From Hemileia vastatrix (Eukaryota; Basidiomycota; Pucciniomycetes; Pucciniales; Zaghouaniaceae): a stretch of 64,000 bases of DNA. Shown in pieces: positions 11,226-21,966 of this stretch. Both the position numbers and the translations under genes were made by a program. The notes below the pieces were generated by a model. It had not been told where the DNA came from and ran no database searches. It saw only the letters and a program-made list of their open reading frames with translations. The DNA lies in the NCBI GenBank assembly GCA_030280995.1, contig JASXTE010000015.1, positions 24,236,501-24,300,500 on the forward strand, read 5' to 3'. Within the stretch, counting starts at the first letter, position 1; the number at the start of each line of letters is the position of its first letter.

Positions 11226-13370
11226 GAAAGAATTTGGCTTGCCAGTGATAGAATTAATATAACAGAAGATTCCAAAAGTCAGATCATTTGAATTTTTTTC
11301 ATCCCTATTGATTTGATTATTAAAATTACCATAAGTAATGATAATAATGTTAATTTTAAGCTCGATAATGTAGCTTATGTCAACTCAGCACCTCTTGACT
11401 TAATGAATCTCAATCAAAGCAATTCAGTTAAGGCTCAAACAATAAGTGAAGTAAAATCAGGAAAAATATAATCAATGGAATCAATTTCAGGAGGAAAATA
11501 GGTTGAAAAGGATGTATAATATCATTTATAATAAAGTAAAAGGAGTCAGATGGAATAGTAAAGTAAGATATATGCATAATAGACTGAGAAAAGGTGTATG
11601 AGGCTTTAATTGCAAACGTAGTAAGAGTAAAGTAATTAACTCACACCTTTTAGCTAAAGAAGTTTTTAGTATTTTTTTATTCAATGGAAACAGTAGGAAT
11701 GAACAAAAATCATAATGATACTGGAGGAGCACAGTTAAGAGAGTAAAAGGAGACACTATTATGTGGGAAGGCAGAAAAGAAAAAGTCATCTGTAGTCATT
11801 TAAAATGTTATCAAAGAAAAGTAGTAAGATATCATATACATTTTTACAGTAAGAAACATAAATAGGCATTTGTTTTATCAAGAATAATAATTAATTTTGG
11901 ATGGTTTAAATTTAGTTTTTATAAGTAATAATATTATATTTTTGTAATAAATTAAGTCCATCCTTTAATAAAATTTAAAATAGAAAATATCATTATTTTC
12001 TAAAAGGTTCCATTCAGCATCTGACTAACTAAGAAGTCCCATCTTCTGTGCCAACTCATTATTTTGTTTAAAAACAGAGATAAAAAATTTTCTTAAACAA
12101 TTTTCCAAAATTGAGTTGAAAGAATCTAAAGAGCTCCACCTTTTCAAATTGACTTTCATTTTTCCATAACTGAGCACATTAAGAAAAGAATATATATATA
12201 TATAGAAAAATTTGATGAGCTTAAAGAATTGATCATTAATAGTCAAACACACCAAAAGATACCCCTTTACAATATCCTGGTCTCTAGCCAATACCAATCA
12301 TACTCCCATGAAACTTGCTTTTATTCTTTAAAGGTTGTCTAACAAAAGTCATTTGATATAAAATTGAGATAAGAATTGATAAATGATTAAAAGTTTCATT
12401 TTTTATGCCATTAAAAGAATGAACATCTAAAATAAATTGAGGTTTTTATCTATTACTGGCCACTGCTTTTACTTCATCATTTCAAGATATTTCTAATACT
12501 TTGATATTTTCATGTACTTTTTTAGGATACTTTTTCTTCTAAACTATCAAAGTTAAAAAAAAAGAGATGCCAATTATGTGACCATAAAAAGCTTCACACA
12601 ATTTTTTTTCCTTCTTTCATATTTTTTTAGACTAGATTTGAAATTTTTGGAAGGTTGAGATTCTACAATTACAGAATAAAATGAGGACAATGAGGACAAT
12701 GACAAAATTAAAGATAGTGAAGAGGATTAAAATGAAGATAAAGAAGATGAATAGTATCTGTTAATTTGATTCTACTGATAAAATATGATTCTAAAATATC
12801 CACAAAGTTAAATCAAACTCCATTTAATTTTTTAATAAAACAAACCCAAATGTCTAAAAAATACACCAATAAAACAAACAAAAAATTTGTCAAAAAATTC
12901 CAAAAAGTTCCAATAAACACTGCTAAAAAATTACAAAAAATACTTACAAAAAAACCTATAAACACTTTTAAATAATTACAGAAAACACTGCCAAAAAAGC
13001 TAAAAAATTACAAACCTAAAGCATCTATAAATGCCACCAAAAAAACACCAAAAAGCACCAAAAACACCAAAAATGCCACAAAACCACAGCAAAAAGGAAT
13101 GGAAGGATAGTGGAAACTAAAAAATAGGGGAATGATAATTTTTTGAGAGATAGGGAGAGTGATTAAATGAAAATTATTCAATAGAGAAAAATATGCAATG
13201 TGAGATTACAGAGGGAGGAGAAACAAATGAAGTCAGTAAACCAGAAATTTTCTTTGCAAATGCAAAATGACTGCTACAAATATGCAATTTGAAGTTACAG
13301 AGAGGAAGGGGAATGAATATAATCAGAACAAAAAATATTTCCATTTCAAATATGAGCCAACCATTGAAAA
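11226..13370. other. AT-rich interior of copy B, no intact gene
   Basis: The minus strand at 12297-12025 shows one protein-like open segment (ARDQDIVKGYLLV, WSSLDSFNSILENCL) that I cannot assign. From 12830 to 13090 the DNA is A-rich with repeated CCAAAAAACACC-like words that produce a spurious Lys/Asn/Thr-rich frame. Nothing else is supportable. Confidence 0.5.
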
Positions 13371-13379
13371 GTAAAAAAA

Positions 13380-14740
13380 ATTATTAAATTAAAAAAATTT
13401 AGTTATTTTTTAATGTCCTCATAAGATTGGCTATTTTTTATATATTTATTATACATTCTTTTAAAAATTCTTTTTTTTTAAATTCCTTACTTTTCCAGTT
13501 CATGAATTGCCATTTCTCATTGAAATTCACTTTATTTCATTTTCTCCAAGCAAAGATGAACATTTTTCATCTCCTCTGCCTCAAATTTGGCCTTTTCAAA
13601 GTTTGATTGAAGCAAAAAAATCTTCCCTACAAATCTAAAGCCCATTGATCTTTCATTAGGATATGATCAAACTTCATCTTCTCAAATTCAAGGGCATTTT
13701 TCATAATAGAAGATTTTGCTAAGAGAAAATTGAATACAAAAAAATAAGTAAATATGTTATAGAAAAAAGATATATAGTGAGAAATTATTACTAAGTTATT
13801 TTTTCTCAAAAATATTTTTAAAGGATCCCAACAAGCCTTGTGAGATATAATCACACTTTAAAAGATGTTTCAGGCTCATTGAAGTTGAAGCTCAACACTA
13901 TAGCTTAGATCTTAAGCTTGAGGGTTCAGGTAGTTCATATAAATCAGTTTTGAAGGTGGGATTCAAATTTCTGAAATCATTATTGTTTTTTTTAAATTGG
14001 AGTTTGAGTAAGAAAATATAAAAGAAAGAATAAGTAATTTAGAAAAAAAAAATTAAGCATACATCAAAATATTGGAGCTCTGACAACTCAGATCTTCTCC
14101 AAAATAATTGTTCTGCTTGATAGTCAGAATCATCTTCAGCTGAGCTATAGTTGGAAGCTGCAGGGAATTAATGCCCTCAAAGTACAGGTGTGTCAGGAGG
14201 ATTATTATGTATAAACCAAGGGTTGAAATTAACTTTGGAACCAAAACAAATATACTTTTACTTATAGAAATGACACAAGATTTTTAAAGTTTCAGAAACA
14301 GTAGTAAATCCCATCTCCAAATCACCATAATCAATGCCAAAACCTGTGGAAGTGGAAGAAAAATGAGCATTTTTATATTTTGACTGATAAATTTTGAATC
14401 TCTCCTTCATTTTCATAAGATTGATTTCAATTCTCTCTCTTTTTTTCTTCTTTACTTCATTTTTATCAACAAGAACCCATTGAACTTTGATGAGGGTGGA
14501 CATCTAATACAAGTGGACTTCTTGAATCCAAAAAATGCATACTAATTTGATTTATTTTTGAGTAAGTTGATGATAAAGAGATAATCTTCCTTTTTTCAAC
14601 TTTCCAGACTTTGATTTTTCAGTTGAGGGGCTTGCTTTACAAAGAGACCTTTGTGGTGAAGCTTTTTTTTGACTTCTCTTTTTAGTGTTTGATTTTCTTG
14701 GAGGAATTATGAGACTGGTATTCTACAAGAAAAGATATGA
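13380..14740 (-). pseudogene. Harbinger accessory (Myb/SANT-like) gene remnant, copy B
   Basis: This is a minus-strand relic parallel to the one at 8837-10260. It contains the NAHFSSTSTGFGIDYGDLEMG block (about 14370-14310), a KKRERIEINLMKMKERFKIY-like stretch (about 14440), and the C-terminal coiled-coil-like part near 13850-13400. Stops and frame changes are frequent. Similarity to copy A continues through the flanking sequence and the decayed terminal repeat. Confidence 0.6.
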
Positions 14741-15029
14741 AGAGGTTGAATAAATAAATAAAAAAAGAAGAGAAACATACCTGGTTAAATTATTGCAGAT
14801 TTAAGTGAAGGGTGTGTGTCAAGGATTTATGGGTAGGGAGAGAGTTCAGTGTGTCACATGTGAAAGGGATGAGATGAGCAAGGAAGTGATGTTGTTGCCA
14901 GTAAGTGGTTTTTAAAAAACAAAATTGTGCAAAAAGTGCTGATTTGAGGTCAGAAATGACACTCATTTTTGAAATAAGTGACATATTTTTCTAAAATCTA
15001 AGAGCAGATGTTCCAGAACAGAAACCCCC

Positions 15030-16481
15030 TAATGTATGTAAAAATTAACAAGCCATATTCAGTTTAATCAACATATATATATATATATATGCTTTAAAAA
15101 TAATAATTGATTTTATTCTTCAAAAAACCAACCATTTATGTGTTAGATGTACATGCTTATAGTCAAGGAATCAAAACTGAAAAGACTAAAGGAAAATAAG
15201 ATTTGAATAGAAAAAAAAGATGCAATATTTTTTTAAAAAATATCAAAAAAAATTATAAAGAAAGCTTATATATGGCTGATGTTTCTATCAGCTTTGTAAA
15301 TGACCAGTTTCAAAATCAAGAGTATGGAATCAGCACAGTTTCAGGGAAAAAATGGTGGATGTGTTGTTACTATGAAGTCATAGATTTTTTTTAATTTTTT
15401 AATGTTTTTCAAAAATTTTAATATCAATCATTCCACATAGGAGATCCACAATTTGAGTATTCAGAAGAAGAAAGCTTTTACATCTCACACAATATGAACA
15501 AAATGACCTTAAATTAAGCACCTCAGGTACTTTCCCATCAGATCATGTTTCTGATCCTCAGATTAGGTTGCCTATTCTAAATATGATATATAGTAATTAT
15601 TCACTCTCAGTTAAGAATTTTGAAGAAGAGAATGTAAGTTTATTATTATGTTTTTTTAATTATCTTAACTGATTATTTTTGTTCTTTGCAGAAAATGATC
15701 AATCAACCAAGTCACAAAATCATATAACCAAAACTTAAGATTATTCAACAAATACACATGTCAATGATTTGGATCATAATTTTTCTTCAGAATTAATTTC
15801 CCCATCTCCTCAAGAAATTTTGTCTTACTCAACTTAAACTTATATTATAATATGGTTTTCTTTACATGATTGATGAAGGGGAGCACAAAATTTAGCTTTT
15901 TGGACTAGAATATGTAAGAAAATAATCCCTAAGTTTCACTTTATATATAAATTCCTTTGAAAGAAGAAATTCTTCTTTAAAATGAAAACTATACAACTCA
16001 TTTTGAGTATTGCATTATTATTTTTTAAGATTCTTATGTCTAAGTCTTGATAAAACATCAAGGGAAACCTGGTCTAATGTATAACATAAAGTTTTAATAT
16101 AATATAAGCTCATGAACTTATTTTTTCCTTCTGAATAATTTAATTCTTTCTTTTTTAAGTGATTTTTATCAAAGATATAATCAGTCAATTATTTTTAGTT
16201 GATGAGTGAAATAATCAAGAGGATATATGAAGTCTTCTATGTAAAAGAGAATATCAAAAGTGTTGTATTTTATTGATTTAATGTTTGAATAACATAAAAA
16301 TATGATTTTTTAATTGTTAATTTGAATACCTTTTTCTAATAAAGTATTAATAATTTTTAAGCCTATATTTTTTTTCCTGAGAATGATGTGTACATTGTAA
16401 GCAGTGAATTATTCTTCTTGAAAAATTCTTTTGATGAATCCTGTGTGCACACTGGAAACTTATTACTCTATTTAAAATTCA
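15030..16481. other. No intact gene; one unassigned coding relic near 15270-15840
   Basis: A plus-strand open segment (MADVSISFVNDQFQNQEYG, VSGKKWWMCCYYE; 15272-15394) is followed by GEPQFEYSEEES-like sequence and by a plausible intron ending in TTCTTTGCAG near 15691. This resembles a decayed multi-exon gene, but I do not recognise the family. There is an (AT)n tract at 15071-15090. The rest is featureless AT-rich DNA. Confidence 0.35.
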
Positions 16482-16486
16482 TAATA
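16482..16486. repeat. Target-site duplication TAATA, left
   Basis: TAATA directly precedes the GGGGG end of Har-1 copy C, and TAATA directly follows its CCCCC end (19839-19843). Confidence 0.75.
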
Positions 16487-16499
16487 GGGGGTGTCAGTT

Positions 16500-16570
16500 C
16501 TGGCAAATCCGCACTTAAATTAAGTGCGGATTTCAAACCAAATCAGCACTTACAAATCAGCACTTAAATT
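16500..16570. promoter_or_regulatory. Subterminal array of AAATCCGCACTTA motifs, left
   Basis: At least four copies, in both orientations and with C/A variation at one base (AATCAGCACTTA), sit just inside the left end. The same word is repeated at 19745-19830 inside the right end and at the ends of copies A, B and D. By analogy with other Harbinger elements these could be binding sites for the accessory protein or transposase (inference). Confidence 0.5.
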
Positions 16571-16856
16571 TTGCAAAAAAGTCACTTATTTCAAAAAAGG
16601 GTGTCAGTTATGACCTCAAATCAGCACTTTTTTCCCGTTTTTTTTCACAACCACATTTGGGCCACAAAACATCCCTTCCTTTCTTACCCCATCCCTGTCA
16701 CATGTGACACACTGACCTTCCTCGCTACCTACCCATCAATCCTCGGCACACACCCCTTCCTGACATTTTCAATATTTTGACCAGGCATGTTTACATTCTT
16801 TTTTACTTATTTCTTCTACTTTTTAATCTTTTTTCTTGTTATGTGCCAGTTTCATA

Positions 16857-17213
16857 ATGCCTCCCAGACATTCCAAATCTCAAAAGGTAACTCAAAAATC
16901 TGCTTCGTCACAAAAGTCTCCTCGTAAAGCAAGCCCTACACCTGAAAAATCAAAGGCAGGTTCAGGTCAGCTTAAAAAGGATGATTATCTCATCATAATC
17001 AACTTCCTTAAAATAAAATCAAATTTTGAAGCATGTTTTGGATGTGAAAAGTCCACTCGTATTGGACGTCCACCTTCTTCAAAGGTTAATGGCTACTTGT
17101 TGATGGCCAATGAAGTAAGGAAGAAAACAAGGGGGAGAATCGATATCAATCCTAAACAAATGAAGGAGAGATTTAAACTCAATGCAAAGTATTTTTTGAA
17201 GCAACTTATTTAA
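16857..17213 (+). pseudogene. Harbinger accessory Myb/SANT-like gene, 3'-truncated
   Basis: The 118-residue frame starts MPPRHSKSQK after a likely intron end (TTATGTGCCAG at about 16850), so an upstream exon is possible. A basic Ser/Pro/Lys-rich N-terminus (1-45) leads to SGQLKKDDYLIIINFL, CFGCEKSTRIGRPPSSKVNG and KKTRGRIDINPKQMKERF, a Myb/SANT or trihelix-like region. In copies A, B and D the reading continues into a conserved STSTGFGIDD...CHYYEEMDILFGS segment. Here it ends abruptly after KERF, so the C-terminal half is lost. It is convergent with the intact transposase. Function in end binding is known for the family, not shown here. Confidence 0.7.
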
Positions 17214-17394
17214 ATAATACTTTATTAAATTAAGTTGATCAATAAAGATTGATTGACAATATTGCAATTCTTAAATACAATAATTTTATTAAAAAATTTC
17301 AGATTACATATAAAAAAAATAAGTGACTTTTTCTATTACTTACAAGTGTTTTTACAGAATTGAAAACTATGTTTCAGCTAATATTTTATGGAAG
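17214..17394. other. AT-rich spacer after the truncated accessory gene
   Basis: No coding or RNA signal is visible. It leads into the perfect hairpin at 17395. Confidence 0.5.
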
Positions 17395-17428
17395 TGAACT
17401 CTGTTCTTCGCCCGAAGAACAGAGTTCA
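17395..17428. repeat. Perfect 16-bp hairpin with a 2-nt loop
   Basis: TGAACTCTGTTCTTCG is followed after CC by its exact reverse complement. It lies inside Har-1 copy C, at the point where the pyrimidine-rich block begins. Confidence 0.85.
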
Positions 17429-17439
17429 TCCTCCTATTT

Positions 17440-17990
17440 TCACACTCTGTTTGCACCAATCTCCATCCCTTTCAATTCTATCAACACATGCTTGTCTTCC
17501 CTCCCCATGCCTTTCGCTATCCTCCCAGCCCCATTGTATGCCATCCTCTTTTGATCCCCATTGCACCCCTCTCAACCTCTCCCAGACCCTTTTCTTCATT
17601 TAAAATGCCTCGGAACCCTTAATCTTCCCTTCCAACTCTTTCCCAACCTTTTTGCTACCCCATATATCCTTCCTCACCCCTCTCTCCAGCCTTTCCAACC
17701 CTTGTAGCCCCATTCCTCCCCTTTACCTCGCCTCCACAATTCTTGAACCCCAATTTCCTCCCTTTCAACCCAGTCCCTATTTCTGTATATAAAAATAAAG
17801 TGTTAGGGAGAAATGGGGAGGTAAGCGAACTGAAGGAGAGGAGAGGAGAGGGGTAGAGAGGTGTGGAGAGGGAGAGGAAAATGTGGATAGGGGTTGAAAA
17901 TGATGACGAAGGGAGAGAAAAGGTTGGGGAGAAGGATGAGGTGAGGATAAAGAAATATTTCAAAGGGAAAAAATAAAATGACTTACCTGG
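17440..17990. other. Strand-asymmetric core: pyrimidine-rich then purine-rich
   Basis: 17440-17770 is C/T-rich, then from about 17800 the same strand becomes A/G-rich with GGAGAGGAGAGG-type runs. This forms an imperfect inverted repeat between the two convergent genes. Open frames on either strand here are low-complexity artefacts. Confidence 0.6.
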
Positions 17991-18271
17991 AGAGATGAGT
18001 TGAGAAAAAAGAAATATAAGTGAAATTGATTGAGTGATGTAGGAAGAGAGGAGAAAACGGATATGAGTGAAGAAAAAAAAGAGAGTGACTGAAAAAATAT
18101 GCGTTTGCTGAAAATATGCGATTTCATGTTGAGTTGATGAAAGAAAACACAGAGAGAAAAAAAATAAGACTTTAACAGCAAATTCAAAAACCAAAAAAAT
18201 ATGCAAAAAAATTTACCATTCTCAGTGAATAATACATGCAAATTGATAATTTGAAGAGAAAGAGAAAAAAA

Positions 18272-19531
18272 TTAAAATTGCGTTGAAAAATGTTGGAGTG
18301 TTATTGGAAGGATTTTCGCCCTTATACTAGTTGATTGAGAAATAGAAGTGTTGGATATAGTCGGAGGTGAATCAACTTGTTCATCTTCATACAGCTCTAA
18401 CCATTGATCTTTGAGGTCAGCAAGTAGGTTATGAAGTATAGTGCAACACAGAATCCAGTTGATCACTGCCTCCATTTCAGATTTATTTCTAAGAGGACTT
18501 CTTAATTCCCTTAAACTAGAAAAACGGCCTTTCAAGATTCCAATAGAATGTTCAATACGGACTCTTGACTTTGCCAAATGATTGTTGAATTTGGCATTTT
18601 GACTGTCTTCTGAAGCTGCTCCCCGAAAAGCAGGAAGTACATACTTTCCATTCACATAAGCAGAATCTGCAAGAAGATACTGATTTTCATCAAAGAATTT
18701 TTCAGGTTCATTTGAAATATGCATTCTTTGGAAGACGTAGGAGTCATGACATGAGCCAGGATAGCCAGCGAAGAATGATATAAATTTTTTGTTTACGTCA
18801 CATATAAGCTGAACGTTAATTGAATATCTATAAAGAAGATATATTTGTTTGTGTTAGTTTCAAGGAGGATGAAAGGAGTTAAAAATAATCTACCTCTTTT
18901 TACGGTCAAAGTAATTGTTTCCACCTTGAGCAGGTTTCTGGCTCAAAGGAATAGTAGTACCATCAACAAAACCAATACATCCTGGAAAGCCCTCTGCTTG
19001 CATAACCTGAGATGATTCAAGTCGCTCTTCTTTTGTTGGCCAGGTGAGAAGTTGAGATTCCAAGGAGTTGATGGCAGTGATACATCGTTTGGTATAAGTG
19101 TTAACTGAACCATACCCTAAATCAAAGACATTTTCTAAACGTTTCAAAGCGGCTCCATTACCATTTGAACCCAAACGACATAGTGTGATGGCCAATTGAA
19201 TTGAAGGATGTCGTTGTTCTTTTTGAGAATTATTGTGAAATATGGGATGATCCTGAATAAGCTCAAGCAATTTAAGGAAACATTCCTGAGAAGTCCTGAA
19301 CAGCTGTCTAAAACTGGGTGTAGATAGGTTAAGAAGTGTTTGGATGGTGTACTTGGGGGTATGAAGTACTTGAGGCTTTCTGGGAAGAAGGTAACGTTTC
19401 CTGGCCATTTTTGATAAAACGACAAAATCTTCTTCTAGATCAGAATCGGAATCAGAGTCCAAGAGCAGTTCAAGCGCCATGAAAGTCATTGCTTTATGTA
19501 ATTTATCACGATTTGAAAGTGAGGAAGGCAT
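18272..19531 (-). CDS. PIF/Harbinger transposase (DDE_Tnp_4 type), intact, two exons
   Basis: Exon 1 is 19531-18894 and exon 2 is 18827-18272. The 66-bp intron is GTAGAT...TATAG and removing it keeps the frame, giving 397 residues. The N-terminal part (1-100) has an acidic SDSDSDLEED patch and a helical region. The catalytic core shows GFVDGTTIPL (first Asp, about residue 194), GSCHDSYVF (second Asp, after the intron) and RVRIEHSIGILKGRF (Glu), then a helical tail CCTILHNLLADLKDQW. These are the expected landmarks of Harbinger transposases, which cut and paste the element in the nucleus. There is no internal stop, unlike every other copy here. The start is the first ATG of the open frame and matches the homologous start in copy A. 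Activity may be limited because the partner gene in this copy is truncated. Confidence 0.92.
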
Positions 19532-19744
19532 GACTCTTATATGATATGATGTGAAGATGTAAGTGATGTACGATGTTTTGAGTTATGAAGTGTTATGCTG
19601 CGGAGTGCTGCGTATGAATGGGATGATGCTGACAAATCAGTGAAATGGGACTTGATGGTGAAATCAGCACTTTTGGTTGAGAAAGTGCGGATTTGAGTGA
19701 AATAAGTGACTTATTTCATTTTGAAATCCACCAGTATTGGGGCT

Positions 19745-19830
19745 AGTGTGTTTTGGAAATCCGCACTTATTTAAGTGCAGATTTGGTCAAATTTAAGTGC
19801 GGATTTGTAAGTGCGGATTTGCCAGAACTG
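19745..19830. promoter_or_regulatory. Subterminal AAGTGCGGATTT motif array, right
   Basis: Several copies in both orientations of the same word as at the left end (AAATCCGCACTTA and its complement) lie between the transposase gene and the right terminus. Confidence 0.5.
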
Positions 19831-19945
19831 ACACCCCCTAATAAATATATTTGAATATTTTACCATTATCATTAAAATATGTTCTTATTTTTATATTTGT
19901 TTTCATACCTGAATTTTCTATGGGAATGAATTAAAATATCTATTA

Positions 19946-20138
19946 GGGGTTATCAATGTTAGAAATCAATCATTTTAAAATCCCTTTTTTATCACCAAAT
20001 AAACCATTATTTATTTAAAAAATATGCCATATGTGCCCCAAACACCTTTTTACTGTGAATTATTCTCAATTTTGTGGCTTTCTTTTTGTGTTGTTATATA
20101 CCTTTAAATAATTACAAATATCTAACATTGATACCCCC
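19946..20138. mobile_element. MITE of about 193 bp with Harbinger-like ends
   Basis: The ends GGGGTTATCAATGTTAGA and TCTAACATTGATACCCCC are inverted repeats of about 18 bp. The interior is AT-rich and non-coding. Har-2 begins with a related GGGGTATCAAAGTT at 21638, so this may be a non-autonomous relative. A target duplication is not clear (TATTA on the left, TATAG on the right). Confidence 0.65.
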
Positions 20139-20293
20139 TATAGTATCTATTTTTGAAAAAAATTATATTAGGGTTTTTCATAAATAAACTGGTAGAATTA
20201 TGAAAAAATAACTCCTCTTCTTTTAAATAAGAGTCACAGAAAAGTTATAGAGCATAAGATTGAACCTCGAATCATATCTTTTCATATAAAAAC

Positions 20294-21556
20294 TGTCAGC
20301 CAGGCTATACCAGGAGCCCAGTAAATGTTATGTTAATTTACTGGAACCAAAAGAGGGCGTAAAAATATGCATTTTATGTATATAAATTAATATTTTATCG
20401 CATACTAAAATTATATAAGTATCTTATTAAATATAAATAAAATAAGGGTTATATTAATTTTATTGTTATATAATTTATTTATACATTTAAATTAAACATG
20501 ATATATTTCATATTCTAAAAATTATGGCGCATTTTTATGTATTTAATAAATATAAATTAATTATTAATTAATTATAAACATATATTATAATTATAAGTGT
20601 AAAATTAACTTATAATGTAATTAAATTAATTAATTAAATTTATATATTAAATAAGGCCTTACATATCTTATTAAAAAATAATTTTGGATGCTTTTTTGAC
20701 CCTTAATTGTGTCAGGAAATTATTAAATAAATTAGAATACTTATTTAACATAATAATATTAAAATCCTCACTTTAAATTAACAATATGATCAAATTAATT
20801 ACTTTTTTCAACTAAATTAATTATTAAGTCACTAAAATAGTTAAAAAAATGATTAATTTCCTTTTACAATTAAATTAAATTAATTACAAAAATTGTTGCA
20901 TCAAAATATTCTATTTGTCTCAATTAAGGCCCTTAACAAAAAATTGTAATACCTGTTTTGGATTATTTTACTCACAGTTATTATGTTTCAGACTTACTTA
21001 GTTACTCATAATTTTAATTAACTGGTTTGAGAAACTATGGTGGGAAATTTAGTCTCTTACTCATGGGTTTAAGTGTTTGTTTCATTTCTTTCTCTCAATA
21101 TCTATGTTTTAATTATATTCTTTTATATTCTTGTTTTACTTTATTACTATTTTGTAAATACTCATTTGTGGTGCTTCAGAGGACCCCTTTCCTATAAAAA
21201 GGCCTTGGATAATCCCCTGTAGCCTCATCACTTATTAACTCATTTTTATTTTAAACATTATGATATATTTTATTATTTTTTGTGGTGTTTCAGTTCCCTT
21301 AAATATTAAATAAAATTACTAAGGTTGTTTTAATATTTTTAATAAGTTAGTTTGTTGATAATTGAGCAGAGAGAAATAATAAATTACTTACAAATATAAA
21401 CAGTTCAATCCTTGTCATTTCTTTTTCTATCCAATTAGTCTCTTCATTGCCCCATCATCCTTTCCTTCCTTATTCTTTTCTTTTATTTCACTTTTATCCT
21501 CTTCTTCTTTCCCTTCTACCCTCTTCTTTCCTTCCTTCTAGAAAAACCGGCCAACA
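20294..21556 (+). mobile_element. Solo LTR, family 1, 1263 bp, target duplication AAAAC
   Basis: It starts TGTCAGCCAGGCT and ends CCGGCCAACA, so it has TG...CA ends. AAAAC at 20289-20293 is repeated exactly at 21557-21561. No internal retrotransposon sequence is present, so it is a solo LTR left by recombination between two LTRs. A TATA-like CCTATAAAAAGGCC lies at 21191. Orientation follows the gypsy LTR at 3299. Confidence 0.92.
21191..21204 (+). promoter_or_regulatory. Candidate LTR TATA box
   Basis: CCTATAAAAAGGCC sits at the same relative place as in the other family 1 LTRs (3746 and 25865). Confidence 0.55.
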
Positions 21557-21966
21557 AAAACACTATGTACACTTTGTGGTGTGAATTTCCAGCTGAATAC
21601 TTTTTTATCCCAAAAAAAAGTATTCATGCACATAATAGGGGTATCAAAGTTGACCAATTGGCAATTAGGGATCAGGATTTTTTTTCCCAGGATCAGACAC
21701 TATTAATTGTGGAAGATTCTTATCTACTAGCCCCAGGTTTAGCGGATAAGGAATCCATGATAATGCATTATCCCGCCTCTTATACCCCAATTTCCATTCC
21801 TACTTCCTGATCCCAAACTCATCACATCCATGATGGATTTTTAAGAAAGTCACACAACTTATAATTACTGATTCCATCCTTAAGTCTTTCCTCACTCTAT
21901 GCTACTTAATTTTGGTGGTGAACACTTAAAGTTTTTTTCTATATACACACCCCAACTGCAAATCTG

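Larger units (their letters stand above)
10651..15029. mobile_element. PIF/Harbinger element, Har-1 copy B (left end missing)
   Basis: A plus-strand transposase fragment (10680-11215), a long AT-rich middle, a minus-strand accessory gene remnant (13380-14740) and a decayed right end (14930-15029, ending CCCCC then TAATG) follow in the same order as copy A. No left terminal repeat is visible between 10505 and 10680, so this copy is 5'-truncated. The start given is approximate. Confidence 0.55.
16487..19838. mobile_element. PIF/Harbinger element, Har-1 copy C (best preserved, 3352 bp)
   Basis: The terminal inverted repeats are perfect over about 31 bp, starting GGGGGTGTCAGTTCTGGC, and a 5-bp direct repeat TAATA flanks the element. 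Two convergent genes lie inside: a truncated Myb/SANT-like accessory gene on plus (16857-17213) and a complete spliced transposase on minus (18272-19531). Between them is a pyrimidine-rich then purine-rich region. PIF/Harbinger elements usually have TWA target sites; TAATA contains one, so the true duplication could be 3 bp with the element ends extended. This is the reference copy for the other Har-1 relics in the window. Confidence 0.92.

Noticed and set aside
15893..16490. Minus-strand Copia-like RT remnant
   Set aside because: A YIEDF-like word was seen but neighbouring RT motifs are missing, so the resemblance is not enough.
17655..18241. Long Ser/Phe-rich minus-strand frames in Har-1 copy C
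   Set aside because: They lie in the pyrimidine/purine-asymmetric core, have low-complexity composition and no counterpart in other copies.
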